Below, piece after piece: positions 56,314 through 64,000 of a DNA stretch of 64,000 bases; position 1 is the stretch's first letter, and the number at the start of each line of letters is the position of its first letter. The stretch is taken from assembly GCF_001870225.1 (NCBI RefSeq), contig NZ_CP017675.1, positions 1,111,756-1,175,755 on the forward strand. Direction: 5' to 3'. The notes under the pieces are model-generated. The model was not told the DNA's origin and searched no databases. It saw nothing but the letters and a program-made list of their open reading frames with translations. The stretch is from Gloeomargarita lithophora Alchichica-D10. Lineage in GTDB: Bacteria; Cyanobacteriota; Cyanobacteriia; Gloeomargaritales; Gloeomargaritaceae. The position numbers and the translations under genes were made by a program.

Positions 56314-56737
56314 AGATTTTTGACATCCTGTAGCCCAGACCGAACTAATATCAAGACATGGTGAAATGGAGTTCAAAGTTACAGCATTTTTTACGTTGAT
56401 GGAGTATAAGGGTGGTGTTCCTGTAGCCTATTTTTTAGAGGTGTCCTACAGCATTTTTTAGGCTGATCGGGTATGGGCAAGGGGCTTAGACCCATTATTT
56501 TAGAGGTATTTTAGCATTGAGGACACCTGTATCAATTCAGAATTGGGAGTCCCAGGGCACCGCCCCCATGCCTATTTCTGAGTAATACTGGCATTCCAGC
56601 GAGATGACTTTCTGCTGATACAAATAAATAGAGTTGTCCTTTTATTGAAATTGGGGCTAATTCTCCTCCCCCGCTCAAACCTCTACAAGATTAGTTCTGG
56701 GAGAGGGGCTGGGGGTGAGGGCTAATGTCTCAGAAGC
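56314..56737. other. Repeat-rich intergenic region between rnpB and fructosamine kinase
   Basis: No gene. Carries two or more family C-like pieces: GTAGCCTATTTTTTAGAGGTGTCCT (56427-56451), and 56499-56645 with GGACACCTGTATCAATTCAG at the left and AAATAAATAGAGTTGTCC at the right around CCCAGGGCACCGCCCCCATG. Also GGCAAGGGGCTTAGACCC, a degraded palindrome. Confidence 0.6.
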
Positions 56738-57613
56738 CTAATCGCCAGCCTGAATGATTTGCATCATCATCCGTTCCGCCTGTGGCCAATAGGCACCCCC
56801 AAATAAATTAAAATGATTTAATACATGGTAAAGATTATAGATGATTTTACGTTGAGTATAACCGGATTCTAGCGGCCATTCCGATTGATAACCCTGATAA
56901 AATTCCGGGGGAAATCCCCCAAACAATTCACTCATGGCCACATCCACTTCCCGGTGTCCATAATAAACCGCAGGGTCAAAAATTACTGGGTCGCCCACTT
57001 GGGTAAAAGCCGCATTTCCCGACCATAAATCCCCATGGACTAAAACTGGTTCTACGGGCATCAAACTCAGAATTTTATGCACCTGAATCAGGAGTTTTTT
57101 GGCTTCGGAAAAACGTCCCCCCCGGCGTTGGGCTAAATGCAGTTGATACCCTAAACGACAGGTACAAAAAAAATCCGCCCAGTCGGAGTACCAATCATTT
57201 TTCTGCGGCGTAGTCCCAATATAATTATCCCGTTCCCAGCCAAATTGTTTGCCCCTACTTTCACGGTGTAGTTGGGCTAAATTCTGCCCCATAAAAAGCC
57301 AATTTCCCCGGTTGGTTAAAGCTAAATACTCCAAAATCAAATAGGATTTCTCGCCCGCAACGCCCCAGCCAAACACCTGGGGAATTTTCATCCGATTAGT
57401 TGCGCTTAATGCCTGTAAACCCAAGGCTTCTGTGCTAAATAAATCTAGCTCAGACTCCCGATTGATTTTGATAAAAAACTGCCGCTCCCCATCGCCCACA
57501 AATTGATTGTCATGGCTACAGCCACCCCCCCGACTCCCCTGGGGTGTGCCCGCGAAGGGTCGCCCGGTAATTTCAGAAATTTGCTGGTTAATTTCCTGCC
57601 AAAAATTCATCAT
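56738..57613 (-). CDS. Fructosamine kinase family protein
   Basis: About 291 residues from ATG 57613, overlapping the thiE stop (ATGATGA). Kinase-like fold: SRGGGCSHDNQFVGDGERQ, FFIKINRESELDLFSTEALG (Lys for ATP), VFGWGVAGEKSYLILEYLAL, LAQLHRESRGKQFGWERDNY, PVLVHGDLWSGNAAFTQVGD (catalytic HGDLWxGN, about 203-222) and IFDPAVYYGHREVDVAMSEL (DPA metal motif). Phosphorylates ketoamines (deglycation). Coupled to thiE. Confidence 0.91.
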   Translation of the reverse strand: MMNFWQEINQQISEITGRPFAGTPQGSRGGGCSHDNQFVGDGERQFFIKINRESELDLFSTEALGLQALSATNRMKIPQVFGWGVAGEKSYLILEYLALTNRGNWLFMGQNLAQLHRESRGKQFGWERDNYIGTTPQKNDWYSDWADFFCTCRLGYQLHLAQRRGGRFSEAKKLLIQVHKILSLMPVEPVLVHGDLWSGNAAFTQVGDPVIFDPAVYYGHREVDVAMSELFGGFPPEFYQGYQSEWPLESGYTQRKIIYNLYHVLNHFNLFGGAYWPQAERMMMQIIQAGD

Positions 57614-58629
57614 TTTGCCTGTAATTGCTGTAAAAACTGCTGTGTGGTTGCACCGGGATTTTCCGCATCCATAATCGCTCGCACAATAGCAATTCGTTGC
57701 ACCCCGGCTCCTAAAACCGTCTCGCAATTACTTAAATCAATGCCGCCAATGGCAAACCAGGGTTTATGCCAAGTCTGGGCGACATACGCCACATAATCCC
57801 AGCCCGCCGGGGGTTTGCCCGCTTTGGTCGGGGTGGCATAGACTGGCCCCACACCCACATAGTCGGCTCCGCCCAGGATCGCCCGCTCTAGCTCGTCGGG
57901 ATTGGTCGTTGAACAGCCAATGATGCGCTGGTGTCCTAATAATTTTCTGGCAGTAGGTAAAGGCATATCCTGCTGGCCTAAATGCACCCCATCCGCAGAC
58001 ACCGCCAGGGCAATATCTACCCGGTCATTGATAATAAATAGGGCGTTGTATTGATGGCATAAAGTACATAACTTTTGAGCAATTTCATAACGATTATTAT
58101 CGGTTTGAGGCTTGTCTCGGTATTGAACCAGGGTCAAACCAGATTGCAAAGCCGCCTCAACGGTATTGAACAAGTTGGGACAGGGCATGGTGATTAGATA
58201 TAAATAGGCTTGTTCTAATTTTTGCTGGCGTTGATTTGCGAATAATTCACTTTCCAGTTGATAAATTTGGTAGCGCAATTGTTTCATGGCTTGGGACAAA
58301 TTCACATCCACCAGTTTGCCATATTCTTCAAGTACCCGGAGGGCTTCTTGAGTGCGACAAAAATTGGCTTTTAACAAGGACAAAATATCATCCCGCTGGG
58401 TTTCTTGCGGATGGGTCAATTCTGTACCCACATCCCCGGCGGTGTCACGAGCCGCCCAAAATTCTGGCCGGTGCCAACGGGCAAGTTCTTGGCGATAATT
58501 TTTACATGATTCTGCTAAACTTGATTGATTTAATCCGAACCGATACCATTCTTCAATCACCCGTAAACCTTCCCTGGCGCGGTCAAGGTTGGCATCTAAA
58601 ATTCGGTGTATCCTTCCTAAATCATTCAT
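57610..58629 (-). CDS. thiE: Thiamine phosphate synthase with N-terminal extension
   Basis: 339 residues: an N-terminal ~135-residue helical domain found in cyanobacterial ThiE (HRILDANLDRAREGLRVIEE, EELRVLEEYGKLVDVNLSQA-type segments) and a ThiE TIM barrel (about 145-339) with LTLVQYRDKPQTDNNR, IINDRVDIALAVSADGVHLG, GCSTTNPDELERAILGGADY, VGVGPVYATPTKAGKPPAG and FAIGGIDLSNC. Joins HMP-PP and thiazole phosphate to thiamine phosphate. The 3' end overlaps the kinase gene and the 5' end overlaps the NTase-like gene, so the three genes are translationally coupled. Confidence 0.94.
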   Translation of the reverse strand: MNDLGRIHRILDANLDRAREGLRVIEEWYRFGLNQSSLAESCKNYRQELARWHRPEFWAARDTAGDVGTELTHPQETQRDDILSLLKANFCRTQEALRVLEEYGKLVDVNLSQAMKQLRYQIYQLESELFANQRQQKLEQAYLYLITMPCPNLFNTVEAALQSGLTLVQYRDKPQTDNNRYEIAQKLCTLCHQYNALFIINDRVDIALAVSADGVHLGQQDMPLPTARKLLGHQRIIGCSTTNPDELERAILGGADYVGVGPVYATPTKAGKPPAGWDYVAYVAQTWHKPWFAIGGIDLSNCETVLGAGVQRIAIVRAIMDAENPGATTQQFLQQLQAK

Positions 58630-59248
58630 ATTCTATAATCGGTGAATTTTGTGATTGGGCGATCCCTTCCCAGAGTTTGAGAAACTCAGAGCGCACGGAA
58701 TTGTCCAATTGTTCCCCATAGGTTTCTGGTAAGTTTAATACTCGGATTAATTCTTGCACATCTGCCAAGTCTTTGAGTCGATCTGGGGCAGACAGACCCG
58801 AAGCGAGTTTCAATTCAATGAGGTTTTTCAAGTTAATAATACGCAGGTCATCTACTTCGATAAATACAGACTGAGGGTCGGGAAAACTAATGGGTTTAGG
58901 CCGACCGTCCCCTGGAAATTCACCGGCAATCAGGAATTCAACTCTGACATTGGTTTCTGTATCCCTAAAGGTTTTTTGTGCTCCTGGGAACATGGGCATA
59001 AAACCACGACCAATAATTTTTTCTTGAAAATCCAACAAACCGCTCTTTGTCAATAAAATATTAATATCTTGGGTGCTTCTCTTATAACCATATAAAAATA
59101 GAGCAATACCGCCAACAATAGCGTAATCTATGCCATTTTGTTGTAAGCGGTGGGATAGTTTTCGCAAAGTTTGAAAAATTCTACCTTGTTCCATAAAAAA
59201 CTCGTCTAATTCTAATAAAGCCGTATCCACAGATATTCGGGACATCAT
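58622..59248 (-). CDS. Nucleotidyltransferase-fold protein
   Basis: 208 residues. IDYAIVGGIALFLYGYKRST (about 40-59) followed by QDINILLTK: the GG(x)A...Rx(T)QDI pattern of MNT/DNA-polymerase-beta fold nucleotidyltransferases, but the second acidic residue of the usual D-x-D is Asn (DIN). A later acidic residue (VEFLIAGEF) may act. Similar to uncharacterised or AbiEii-type proteins; toxin-antitoxin role is possible but unsupported. It overlaps thiE by 8 bp. Confidence 0.7.
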   Translation of the reverse strand: MMSRISVDTALLELDEFFMEQGRIFQTLRKLSHRLQQNGIDYAIVGGIALFLYGYKRSTQDINILLTKSGLLDFQEKIIGRGFMPMFPGAQKTFRDTETNVRVEFLIAGEFPGDGRPKPISFPDPQSVFIEVDDLRIINLKNLIELKLASGLSAPDRLKDLADVQELIRVLNLPETYGEQLDNSVRSEFLKLWEGIAQSQNSPIIEYE

Positions 59249-59255
59249 TTCAGAA

Positions 59256-59371
59256 CAACTCTAAAAATAGGTCACAAGGGCATTGCCCCCAGCTTTGATT
59301 CTCCTGAATATACGGTTCCTATCGAGATGATTTTCTTTCATTGTGCATAGATAGAGATGCCCTTATGGTGT
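59256..59371. repeat. Family C-type repeat, diverged
   Basis: CAACTCTAAAAATAGGTCACAAGGGCATTGCCCCC at the left, ATCGAGATGATTTTC inside, and TAGATAGAGATGCCC...GGTGTCCTC at the right. Resembles 52703, 62330 and 31278 copies. Confidence 0.55.
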
Positions 59372-59373
59372 CC

Positions 59374-60162
59374 TCAAGTAACTACTTTTTCTCCGATAAC
59401 ATTCACGACATCCCCAATTTTAGCACCTAAAACCCTGGCCGCATTCCCCTGGTGACAGGCAATTTCCACATAACCATGACTGCCCACTAAGGCTACTAAA
59501 TCGCCGCAAGAAACATCCCCGTAATAACTTCCCCAGGGGATAGTCACCTCCCCCCATGTTATCTGTTGCATCCTGTGATTGGAAACTGCGCTGGCCGGAA
59601 TCGTACTGATTAAATTCCCAAAGTGGTCAATGTATTGGATGTGTCCCCGCCAGCTATTTGCAGTACATACAACCGGCTTAGGGTGGCAATTGACCAGGGT
59701 TTGGGGTTCTATTGATTCGCCTAATTGTGCCAGAGCTACGCCGCTACTCAAATGCGCCGCCACCGGGGCAAAAATATCCCGCCCATGAAAGGTCGGGCTG
59801 GGCTGGGGGGTACGCCAGTATTTGGGGTTATTCAATTGAACAACCGTCTGTAACTGGGGAAATACCGGGGTAAAGACTCCATTATCCGGCCCGACACAGA
59901 TGCCACTCTGGGCTTTGAGGGCAATGGGTCGCCGGGGTCCCCCCACGCCGGGGTCAACGATGACCACATAGACCGTCCCGGTGGGAAAGTAGGGGATGGC
60001 TTGCCCCAACAAAAACTGCGCCGCCACCACTGTATAGGGGGGAATTGCATGGCTGAGATCAATAATTTGCACCTGGGGATGAATGCTCAAGATCACCCCC
60101 TTGACCACACCAACGTAATGATCTTGTACGCCAAAATCCGTGAGTAAAACCACCGGTGACAT
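59374..60162 (-). CDS. SAM hydroxide adenosyltransferase (DUF62/duf-62 family)
   Basis: 262 residues. Blocks: VVLLTDFGVQDHYVGVVKGV (about 4-23), IIDLSHAIPPYTVVAAQFLL, VYVVIVDPGVGGPRRPIALK (DPGVG, about 66-85), PDNGVFTPVF, FHGRDIFAPVAAHLSSG and HFGNLISTIPAS. The family hydrolyses S-adenosylmethionine with hydroxide to adenosine and methionine, related to chlorinases/fluorinases, whose halide-binding residues differ. Divergent from psbI. Confidence 0.9.
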   Translation of the reverse strand: MSPVVLLTDFGVQDHYVGVVKGVILSIHPQVQIIDLSHAIPPYTVVAAQFLLGQAIPYFPTGTVYVVIVDPGVGGPRRPIALKAQSGICVGPDNGVFTPVFPQLQTVVQLNNPKYWRTPQPSPTFHGRDIFAPVAAHLSSGVALAQLGESIEPQTLVNCHPKPVVCTANSWRGHIQYIDHFGNLISTIPASAVSNHRMQQITWGEVTIPWGSYYGDVSCGDLVALVGSHGYVEIACHQGNAARVLGAKIGDVVNVIGEKVVT

Positions 60163-60260
60163 GGGTTAAGACAAGAACCAGACAGAGGTTAACCTAATTT
60201 TGCCAAAATTGGCGCAGGGAGAGTGTTAAGATACAGTCGTTCACAACCTGTTTTAATCCT

Positions 60261-60377
60261 ATGTTGGCTCTGAAATACACGGTTTATGCGACGATAGCTT
60301 TCTTTGGGCTGTTGTTTGTGTTTGGATTCTTGTCCGCTGACCCGTCCCGCAACCCCAAACGCCGGGATTTGGAGTAG
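60261..60377 (+). CDS. psbI: Photosystem II reaction center protein PsbI
   Basis: 38 residues: [20 protein letters not shown] with one membrane helix and the conserved tail [17 protein letters not shown] (about 22-38). PsbI sits beside D1 and CP43 and stabilises early PSII assembly. A TTAAGATAC (about 60226-60234) may be its -10 region. Divergent from the adenosyltransferase gene and about 55 bp before the DUF3769 gene. Confidence 0.95.
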   Translation: MLALKYTVYATIAFFGLLFVFGFLSADPSRNPKRRDLE

Positions 60378-60431
60378 GGTTACGTCTGCTGGTGATTTAA
60401 CCCAATTTGGGTGGTGTGAGGTTCGTTCCCG

Positions 60432-62324
60432 ATGCCCTATTTTGCCCCAATTCCGCCTGGAACGTCGTCCCAGGTGATGGCTCTTCAGGATGTCCGTCCG
60501 GCATCGCTGCAGGATATTGACTATACTTCTTTACCCTCCTGGGAACGGATTGTCCAGGCCATAGACCCCAAAGAGCGGGTGGAGGTGGACGCAGACCGGC
60601 AAACTTTTAACGAGCAAACCCAGGTCTTTACCGCCACGGGTAATGCGGTGATGCGCCGCCGGGGGGCGGTGCTGGAGGCGGATGAAATCGAGGTGAATCT
60701 TATCACCCGCAAGGCCACCGCCATTGGGGAAGAAGTGGTCTTTACCCGGGGGGATCAGGTACTGCGGGGCAAGCGCCTGGATTATGACCTGGATGCGGAG
60801 AGCGGGGTCTTTTACCAGGTGCGGGGGGGGGTGCGGCTTCAGGAAGCAGACCGGGGTACCAACCTCATGGATGCCCCCGTTTTGGTTGACCCGGTGGCTC
60901 CCCCACGGGCGGTGTTACCGCAAACCGCTTTTGAACGTCCGGGGCGAGGATTGCAGCGGTTTATGGCGGATGAACTGACGTTTGACTCGAAAGGGGGCGG
61001 CACGGCGACCAATCTGCGGCTGACCAATGACCCGTTTGACCCGCCGGAATTGGAATTGCAAACCCGCAAAGCCACCCTCACCCGTCTGCCCAATGGGGAT
61101 AGTGAGTTTCGGGCCAAGGGGGGGCAGTTGGCCTTTGACCGGCAGATTGCGGTGCCCCTACTGCGGGATCGGGTGGTGATTTCCCGGCGGCGGCGTGACC
61201 CTTTACCGTTTGAACTGGGCTATGACCAACGGGATTTGGGCGGGGTATTTTTCAGCCGTACCTTTGATTTGGTGGATGATCGGAATATTACCTTCCAAAT
61301 TACGCCGATTTTTCTCCTGCAACGCACCATTGAGCGAGGCTTTAGCCTAGGTGGTAATTTTGGCCTCCGTTCGCGCTTGGTTGCAGATGTGGCGCGGGAT
61401 ACGACGGTAAAACTGGATGGTCTGTTGACCCGGTTGGATTTCCGAGATACGGATGAACGCCTGCGGGCACAATTTCGCATTGAGCATCGCTGGTTGCAGG
61501 TCAATAGTGTGATCGCGGATGCGGCCTACCGGCAACGGGTGTTTAATGGTTCCCTGGGCTTTGAGGATGTGCAATTTGGGGCGGGGGTAGCCCTGGCTTC
61601 CAATGAACCCATCACGTTAGACAAAGCCCGTACCACCCAGTTGCAGTATCTATTGAGTGCCCGCATTATCGAAGCCAATAGCGATGATACCAATGACCCG
61701 GATGGGCAGGTATTGCGTACCTTGGGGCGGTATCAGGGGGCGATTGCGCTCACCCGGGGGATTACCCTTTGGCAGGGGAAAGCGTTACCGCCCACGGCAA
61801 CCCAGGGGTTACGGTTTAGCCCCCGGCCTTTGACCCCATCCTTGAGTTTTAGTACTGGGGTATCAAGCATCAACAATTTTTATAGCAATGGCACCACCCA
61901 AATTGTTCTAGGTGGGGATATTGGATTTAGTGGTCAGTTTGGTCATTTTGCCAAAAATTGGTTTGACTATACGGCGTTTAATATATTTTATTCTCCCCGA
62001 TTTCGATTGACCCAAGAATCGCCATTTTTCTTTGACCGCCGGGTGGATCAACAGGTCGTGAATTTTTTCCTGGCGCAACAAGTTTATGGTCCTTTGCGCG
62101 CCACGGCCAATATCGCCGTCAGTTTGGATAATGGGGGGGTGCAGGTGATTGATGCTACCTATGGTTTAGAATACAGCCGCCGTACCTATGGGGTTTCCGT
62201 ATTTTTTAACCCGGAGCGGGCTTCCGGGGGAATTTTGTTTCGTCTGAATGAATTTAACTGGGCGGGCAACCCCGAACCATTTCTGGATCGGGATCAGATT
62301 GCTCCTCGTTTGGATGTGCAATAG
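60432..62324 (+). CDS. DUF3769 LptD-like outer membrane protein
   Basis: 630 residues. An N-terminal LptA/OstA-like segment (RVEVDADRQTFNEQTQVFTA, GNAVMRRRGAVLEADEIEVN, VVFTRGDQVLRGKRLDYDLD; about 56-125) then a long beta-rich C-terminal half with alternating aromatic strands (DYTAFNIFYSPRF, QVIDATYGLEYSRRTYGVSV) ending in a strand and GNPEPFLDRDQ. This is the cyanobacterial DUF3769 family, predicted to take part in LPS transport or outer membrane assembly, replacing LptD. No clear signal peptide at the chosen start (60432); the true start may be further in. Confidence 0.85.
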   Translation: MPYFAPIPPGTSSQVMALQDVRPASLQDIDYTSLPSWERIVQAIDPKERVEVDADRQTFNEQTQVFTATGNAVMRRRGAVLEADEIEVNLITRKATAIGEEVVFTRGDQVLRGKRLDYDLDAESGVFYQVRGGVRLQEADRGTNLMDAPVLVDPVAPPRAVLPQTAFERPGRGLQRFMADELTFDSKGGGTATNLRLTNDPFDPPELELQTRKATLTRLPNGDSEFRAKGGQLAFDRQIAVPLLRDRVVISRRRRDPLPFELGYDQRDLGGVFFSRTFDLVDDRNITFQITPIFLLQRTIERGFSLGGNFGLRSRLVADVARDTTVKLDGLLTRLDFRDTDERLRAQFRIEHRWLQVNSVIADAAYRQRVFNGSLGFEDVQFGAGVALASNEPITLDKARTTQLQYLLSARIIEANSDDTNDPDGQVLRTLGRYQGAIALTRGITLWQGKALPPTATQGLRFSPRPLTPSLSFSTGVSSINNFYSNGTTQIVLGGDIGFSGQFGHFAKNWFDYTAFNIFYSPRFRLTQESPFFFDRRVDQQVVNFFLAQQVYGPLRATANIAVSLDNGGVQVIDATYGLEYSRRTYGVSVFFNPERASGGILFRLNEFNWAGNPEPFLDRDQIAPRLDVQ

Positions 62325-62869
62325 TGCTTGGACACCGCTAAAAATAGGTCGTAATACTGCCCCCGTTATGGGTTTTCCAGCATCGCTACATTGCAGCGAT
62401 GGCATTTTTTACGGGTGCGCGTCAATAGAGATGCCCGCTTATGAAATAATACCAATTCACCAAAATCAGGCAACACATTCAACAAAAGGGTCGCAGGGCG
62501 TAGCCCCGCATTGGGTTTTATGTGAAGACAACATTTAGGACACTTCTATAATGGGACTTTGAGAGAAACTGGCTCCTAAACGGCCTCAGACCTAGACACA
62601 GCAATTGTTTTACCTCGATCAGCATATTTTCTTGATGCGACTGGGTTCCAGCCATTATTACCTTGCCGATGTGTTTTGCCTGTCTTGCTTGAGCTTGAGC
62701 CTGTTTTAGGGCTTAAAACTTATAAAGTCCCAATAAATTGAAAATTAGCGGTCGCAGGGGCACCCCCCGCCCTTGGTTTTCGGTAATACTGGCATTCCAG
62801 CGAGATAACTTTCTGTTGGTGTGAATAAATAGAGGTGTCCTTTAGAGAATTGGTATAAATTCAGCTTGT
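62325..62869. other. Repeat-rich intergenic region
   Basis: No gene. Contains a family C-type fragment at 62330-62437 (GGACACCGCTAAAAATAGGT at left, GTCAATAGAGATGCCC at right; interior hairpin CATCGCTACATTGCAGCGATG), a core copy with family B flavour at about 62496-62550 (GGGTCGCAGGGCGTAGCCCC, then AGGACACTTCTATAATGG), and one at about 62748-62840 (GCGGTCGCAGGGGCACCCCC...AATAGAGGTGTCC). Confidence 0.6.
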
Positions 62870-63820
62870 TTAGCGATTAAAAGGGTCTTGCTTTTGTGTC
62901 AGGGGTAATACTCCTGGAACCGAATTGGTTAATCGCTTGATTGCCAGTTCAATATGACCTGCATCTGCCTCACAACCAATAAATTGCCGACCTATAGCAA
63001 TCTTATTTGAATTTAGAACAGCGGTCGCAGGGGGGCATCCCCCGCCCTTGGTTCTGCGGAATTTCCGTTCGTAACTCGTGTCATATTGCTATAGTAATAA
63101 AGTTGCCACCCCCGTTGTAGCAGAACCAGCAAACGGATCAAAAACCAAATCCCCTGGATTGGTACTGGCTCGCAGGCATCGAGCCACTAGAGCAACGGGT
63201 TTTTGGGTTGGGTGTTTACCGTAAAGTTTTTCGTCTTTGCCAGGAGCAGAAATCCGCCAAACATTCTTCATCTGTTTATCGCCATTCTCCGCCTTCATTT
63301 CCTTATAGTTGAAGGTGTAATGTTCCTTGCCCCGGCGGGCTTTTGTTGCCCACAAAATTAACTCAGTTGCGTGGGTAAAACACCGACATCCTAAATTTGG
63401 CGGGGGTGCGGGTTTTTCCCAAATAATATCATTGAGAATCCGAAAACCAAGCTGCTGCATTGCAAAACCCACGGAAGGATACACATGCAATGTACCGGTC
63501 ACCCAAATCGTACCCGTTGGCTTGAGTAAACGGTAACAAGCGGCTAACCACGCCTGATTAAACGCATGGTCTTGGTCAATACCTTGGCTACGATCCCAGG
63601 CTCCTTTATTAACTTTGACCATCCGACCAGCCACACAGGTCATGCCATCATTAGAAAGGTTGTAAGGCGGATCCGTCCAGATACAATCCACACTTTCCGC
63701 AGGTAATCTAGCCATGAGTTCTAAACTATCATCGCGATATAAATGCGATAGTCCCTGCTCCGATGTCCAGACTAATTGGGGTTGAACTGGTAATTGGAAG
63801 GCCATAAAAATTACATTCAA
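62870..63820 (-). pseudogene. Adenine-specific DNA methyltransferase interrupted by family A element
   Basis: ATG complement at 63820. N6-adenine (N4-cytosine type) methyltransferase: DCIWTDPPYNLSNDG carries DPPY (about 44-58), then FNQAWLAACYRLLKPTGTIW, PAPPPNLGCRCFTHATELIL and the SAM motif PGDLVFDPFAGSATTGVATL (about 220-241). The 97-bp element (62995-63091) follows TLLL; its junction forms a TAG. Past it the frame resumes GRQFIGCEADAGHIELAIKR to TAA at 62870-62872. Removing the element and one TA gives TLLL-GRQFIG, an intact ~283-residue enzyme. The insertion adds 99 bp with one stop. Active-site residues remain, so the truncated enzyme lacks only its C-terminal end. Confidence 0.85.
62995..63091 (+). 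mobile_element. Family A MITE (97 bp) inside methyltransferase gene
   Basis: Identical to 33465-33561 and reverse complement of 7174-7270. TA duplicates at 62993-62994 and 63092-63093. Read along the methyltransferase gene, it is in the same orientation and phase as the dual-OB insertion, so both start with the junction TAG. Confidence 0.94.
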
Positions 63821-63842
63821 GGTTGGGTGGCGACTTGATAAA

Positions 63843-64000
63843 CTACAGCAATCGGATTTGCATTAGGAGAAACGGTCGCAGGGGCGTAACTCCCGGACTT
63901 GGTTCTCCTGAATTTCTGTTCGCCAAATGGCTACGCCACGCAAGCTATCGGGTGGGATTGCTATGGAGGTGTCCTGTGACTAAATAGAGGTGCCCGAGCG
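63843..64000 (+). repeat. Diverged family A repeat plus family C end
   Basis: CTACAGCAATCGGATTTGCA at the left, core ACGGTCGCAGGGGCGTAACTC and ACTTGGTTCTCCTGAATTTC, then GGCTACGCCACGCAAGCTAT and GATTGCTATGG at the right (about 63962). Followed by a GGAGGTGTCCTGTGACTAAATAGAGGTGCCC segment of family C type, running to the window end. Confidence 0.6.

Noticed and set aside
1-64000. CRISPR array or integron-like repeats
   Set aside because: I saw no evenly spaced direct repeats with unique spacers; the repeats found are dispersed MITE-like elements.

Overview
The window is chromosomal DNA of a cyanobacterium. It carries psbI (photosystem II), an RpaB/Ycf27-type response regulator, pipY-sepF-proC in the cyanobacterial order, a CruA/CruP-type lycopene cyclase-like flavoprotein, hemL (C5 tetrapyrrole route), a cyanobacterial DUF3769 LptD-like protein and RNase P RNA. 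Base composition of the core genes is moderately GC-rich, with many runs of C or G. The species cannot be fixed from this sequence alone. The gene set fits a unicellular, early-branching or freshwater lineage (Gloeomargarita-like is only a guess).

Layout. 1-5.6 kb: end of pipY, sepF, proC, a methyltransferase, and a MacA/MacB-like efflux adaptor and permease. 5.7-8.6 kb: an AT-richer accessory cassette (two DUF488 proteins and a broken dual-OB protein) between imperfect direct repeats, then a phage-terminase-small-subunit-like gene. 8.6-16.2 kb: an MliC-like lipoprotein, an acetolactate synthase-type enzyme, leuS, a PH-domain protein, rnpA, rpmH and divergent dnaA. 16.2-17.1 kb: a wrecked TdeIII-type restriction enzyme gene. 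17.2-25.7 kb: clpX-clpP-tig, asd, SDR-accA, an M20 hydrolase, rpmA-rplU. 25.8-33.1 kb: a GyrA/ParC homologue, rodA, an UPF0718 permease pair, an SMP-30 lactonase-like protein, Uma2. 33.2-46.4 kb: a broken diguanylate cyclase, hemL, a YqgF-like nuclease, nagZ, pstA, usp, pgk, a PP2C-WD40 fusion, a transglutaminase-like protein, gatB, an FHA protein. 46.4-53.8 kb: an IS630-family relic with nested small elements, egtD, cruA-like, an inositol phosphatase, rpaB, Uma2 and a tRNA-Gly 3'-half that looks like an attachment-site scar. 54-62.3 kb: an ABC-2 permease, rpsA, rnpB, a fructosamine kinase, thiE, a nucleotidyltransferase-like gene, a SAM hydroxide adenosyltransferase, psbI, DUF3769. 62.3-64 kb: repeat debris and a broken adenine methyltransferase.

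The most distinctive feature is a population of small non-autonomous elements. Family A (97 bp, ends TAGCAAT/ATTGCTA, TA target duplication) has three identical copies, each inside a gene (dual-OB, diguanylate cyclase, DNA methyltransferase). Removing the element plus one TA restores each reading frame exactly. Because 97+2=99, each insertion keeps the frame and adds only one stop codon. Family B (96-102 bp, ends TAGCTAA/TTAGCTA) does the same kind of thing in the restriction gene and has two further identical copies. An IS630-type relic at 46.66-47.43 kb has ends that match the ends of family A, and is a plausible relative of the mobilising element. A third family (C, ends GGACACCTCTA) shares a GC-rich hairpin core with A and B, and chimeras between families occur. 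Together these indicate recent or ongoing TA-targeted transposition that is eroding accessory defence and signalling genes.
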